Origin: Thiotrichales bacterium
GTDB lineage: Bacteria; Pseudomonadota; Gammaproteobacteria; Thiomicrospirales; Thiomicrospiraceae
Length of the DNA stretch: 13,246 bases
Direction of reading: 5' to 3'
NCBI GenBank assembly: GCA_027036095.1
Contig: JALVTA010000018.1
Coordinates: forward strand, 1-13,246
A model generated the notes under the pieces. That model was given only the letters and a program-made list of their open reading frames with translations. It was not told the DNA's origin and did not search any database. Shown here one piece after another: positions 13,120-13,246 of the stretch (position 1 is the stretch's first letter; each line of letters opens with the position of its first letter). A program made the position numbers and the translations under genes.

Positions 13120-13246
13120 TGTCAGGTTCCGGAAGATTAATTTCATCCACAACAAAACACTCAGGTTTTCTGTCCAGCCAGTGTTTCAGCATCTCCACCG
13201 GCGTGCGCCCACCCAGTGCCCGTTGCGGTAGGTGGTGATTGTACAG
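13115..13246 (-). CDS. IS481-like transposase, C-terminal 43 residues (partial)
   Basis: Reading the minus strand from 13246 gives a frame with LYNHHLPQRALGGRTPVEML, then KHWLDRKPECFVVDEI, ending in NLPEPDT and TAA. The YNHHxPQRALGxxTP pattern is the C-terminal end of DDE integrase-core transposases of the IS481 group, which includes the region around the catalytic glutamate helix. The start and most of the catalytic domain are outside the window. The last two IS bases before the junction are completed by host DNA, so the final codon and the TAA stop (13115-13117) come from the interrupted MATE gene. An IS3-like assignment is possible but fits less well. Confidence 0.72.
   Translation of the reverse strand: MYNHHLPQRALGGRTPVEMLKHWLDRKPECFVVDEINLPEPDT
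13120..13246 (-). mobile_element. IS481-like insertion sequence, one end (rest outside window)
   Basis: The element starts at TGTCAGGTTCCGG (13120 onward), which has the TGT terminus typical of IS481-family inverted repeats. The boundary coincides with the point where MATE similarity ends. Only the transposase 3' end of the element is in the window, so the second inverted repeat and target duplication cannot be checked. The exact boundary could shift by a few bases. Confidence 0.75.

Noticed and set aside
13120..13238. Continuation of the MATE frame past 13120 as a real protein tail
   Set aside because: The residues after GIYV come from the insertion sequence read on the wrong strand, and transposase coding is recognisable on the opposite strand.

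Overview
The window is a GC-rich chromosomal segment from a gammaproteobacterium. The gene order hisC-tyrA-aroA-cmk-rpsA-ihfB-lapA-pyrF, followed by rpsF-rpsR-DUF2232-rplI-dnaB-alr, matches arrangements known from Pseudomonas-like and Chromatiales-like gammaproteobacteria and not the enterobacterial one: priB is absent between rpsF and rpsR, and no lapB lies between lapA and pyrF. I cannot name the genus from sequence reading alone.

Region 1 (1-3392) is an aromatic/histidine biosynthesis operon, entered in the middle of hisC. hisC, tyrA (GTG start), aroA and cmk overlap by 4-8 bases, so they are probably translationally coupled. The operon ends at an intrinsic terminator (3372-3392).

Region 2 (3393-6630) holds rpsA (ribosomal protein S1) behind a structured leader with two strong hairpins, then a terminator whose U-tract is also one arm of a second 15-bp hairpin, then ihfB, lapA and pyrF in a tight cluster.

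Region 3 (6631-8926) is the ribosomal protein operon rpsF-rpsR-(DUF2232 membrane protein)-rplI. It has a recognisable promoter (TATAAT at 6770), a leader with several hairpins and a strong terminator after rplI. S18 is of the cysteine-bearing, putative zinc-binding (C+) type.

Region 4 (8927-12134) encodes the replicative helicase DnaB, alanine racemase and a NudF-type ADP-ribose pyrophosphatase, each overlapping the next. The dnaB promoter sits so close to the start codon that the mRNA may be leaderless, and DnaB carries a charged insertion just before Walker B.

Region 5 (12135-13246) is the accessory end. It has an H-NS-family nucleoid protein on the minus strand, an AT-rich divergent spacer, a small unrecognised two-helix membrane protein, and the 5' end of a MATE-family efflux gene cut at base 13120 by an insertion sequence. 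The visible part of that element encodes the C-terminus of an IS481-like transposase on the minus strand, whose stop codon lies in the interrupted MATE gene.

Most of the window is conserved housekeeping sequence. I did not find a wholly new multi-gene system. The points most worth a second look are the rpsA leader, the overlapping hairpins after rpsA, the probable leaderless dnaB start, the DnaB insertion, the C+ S18, and the IS/MATE junction.
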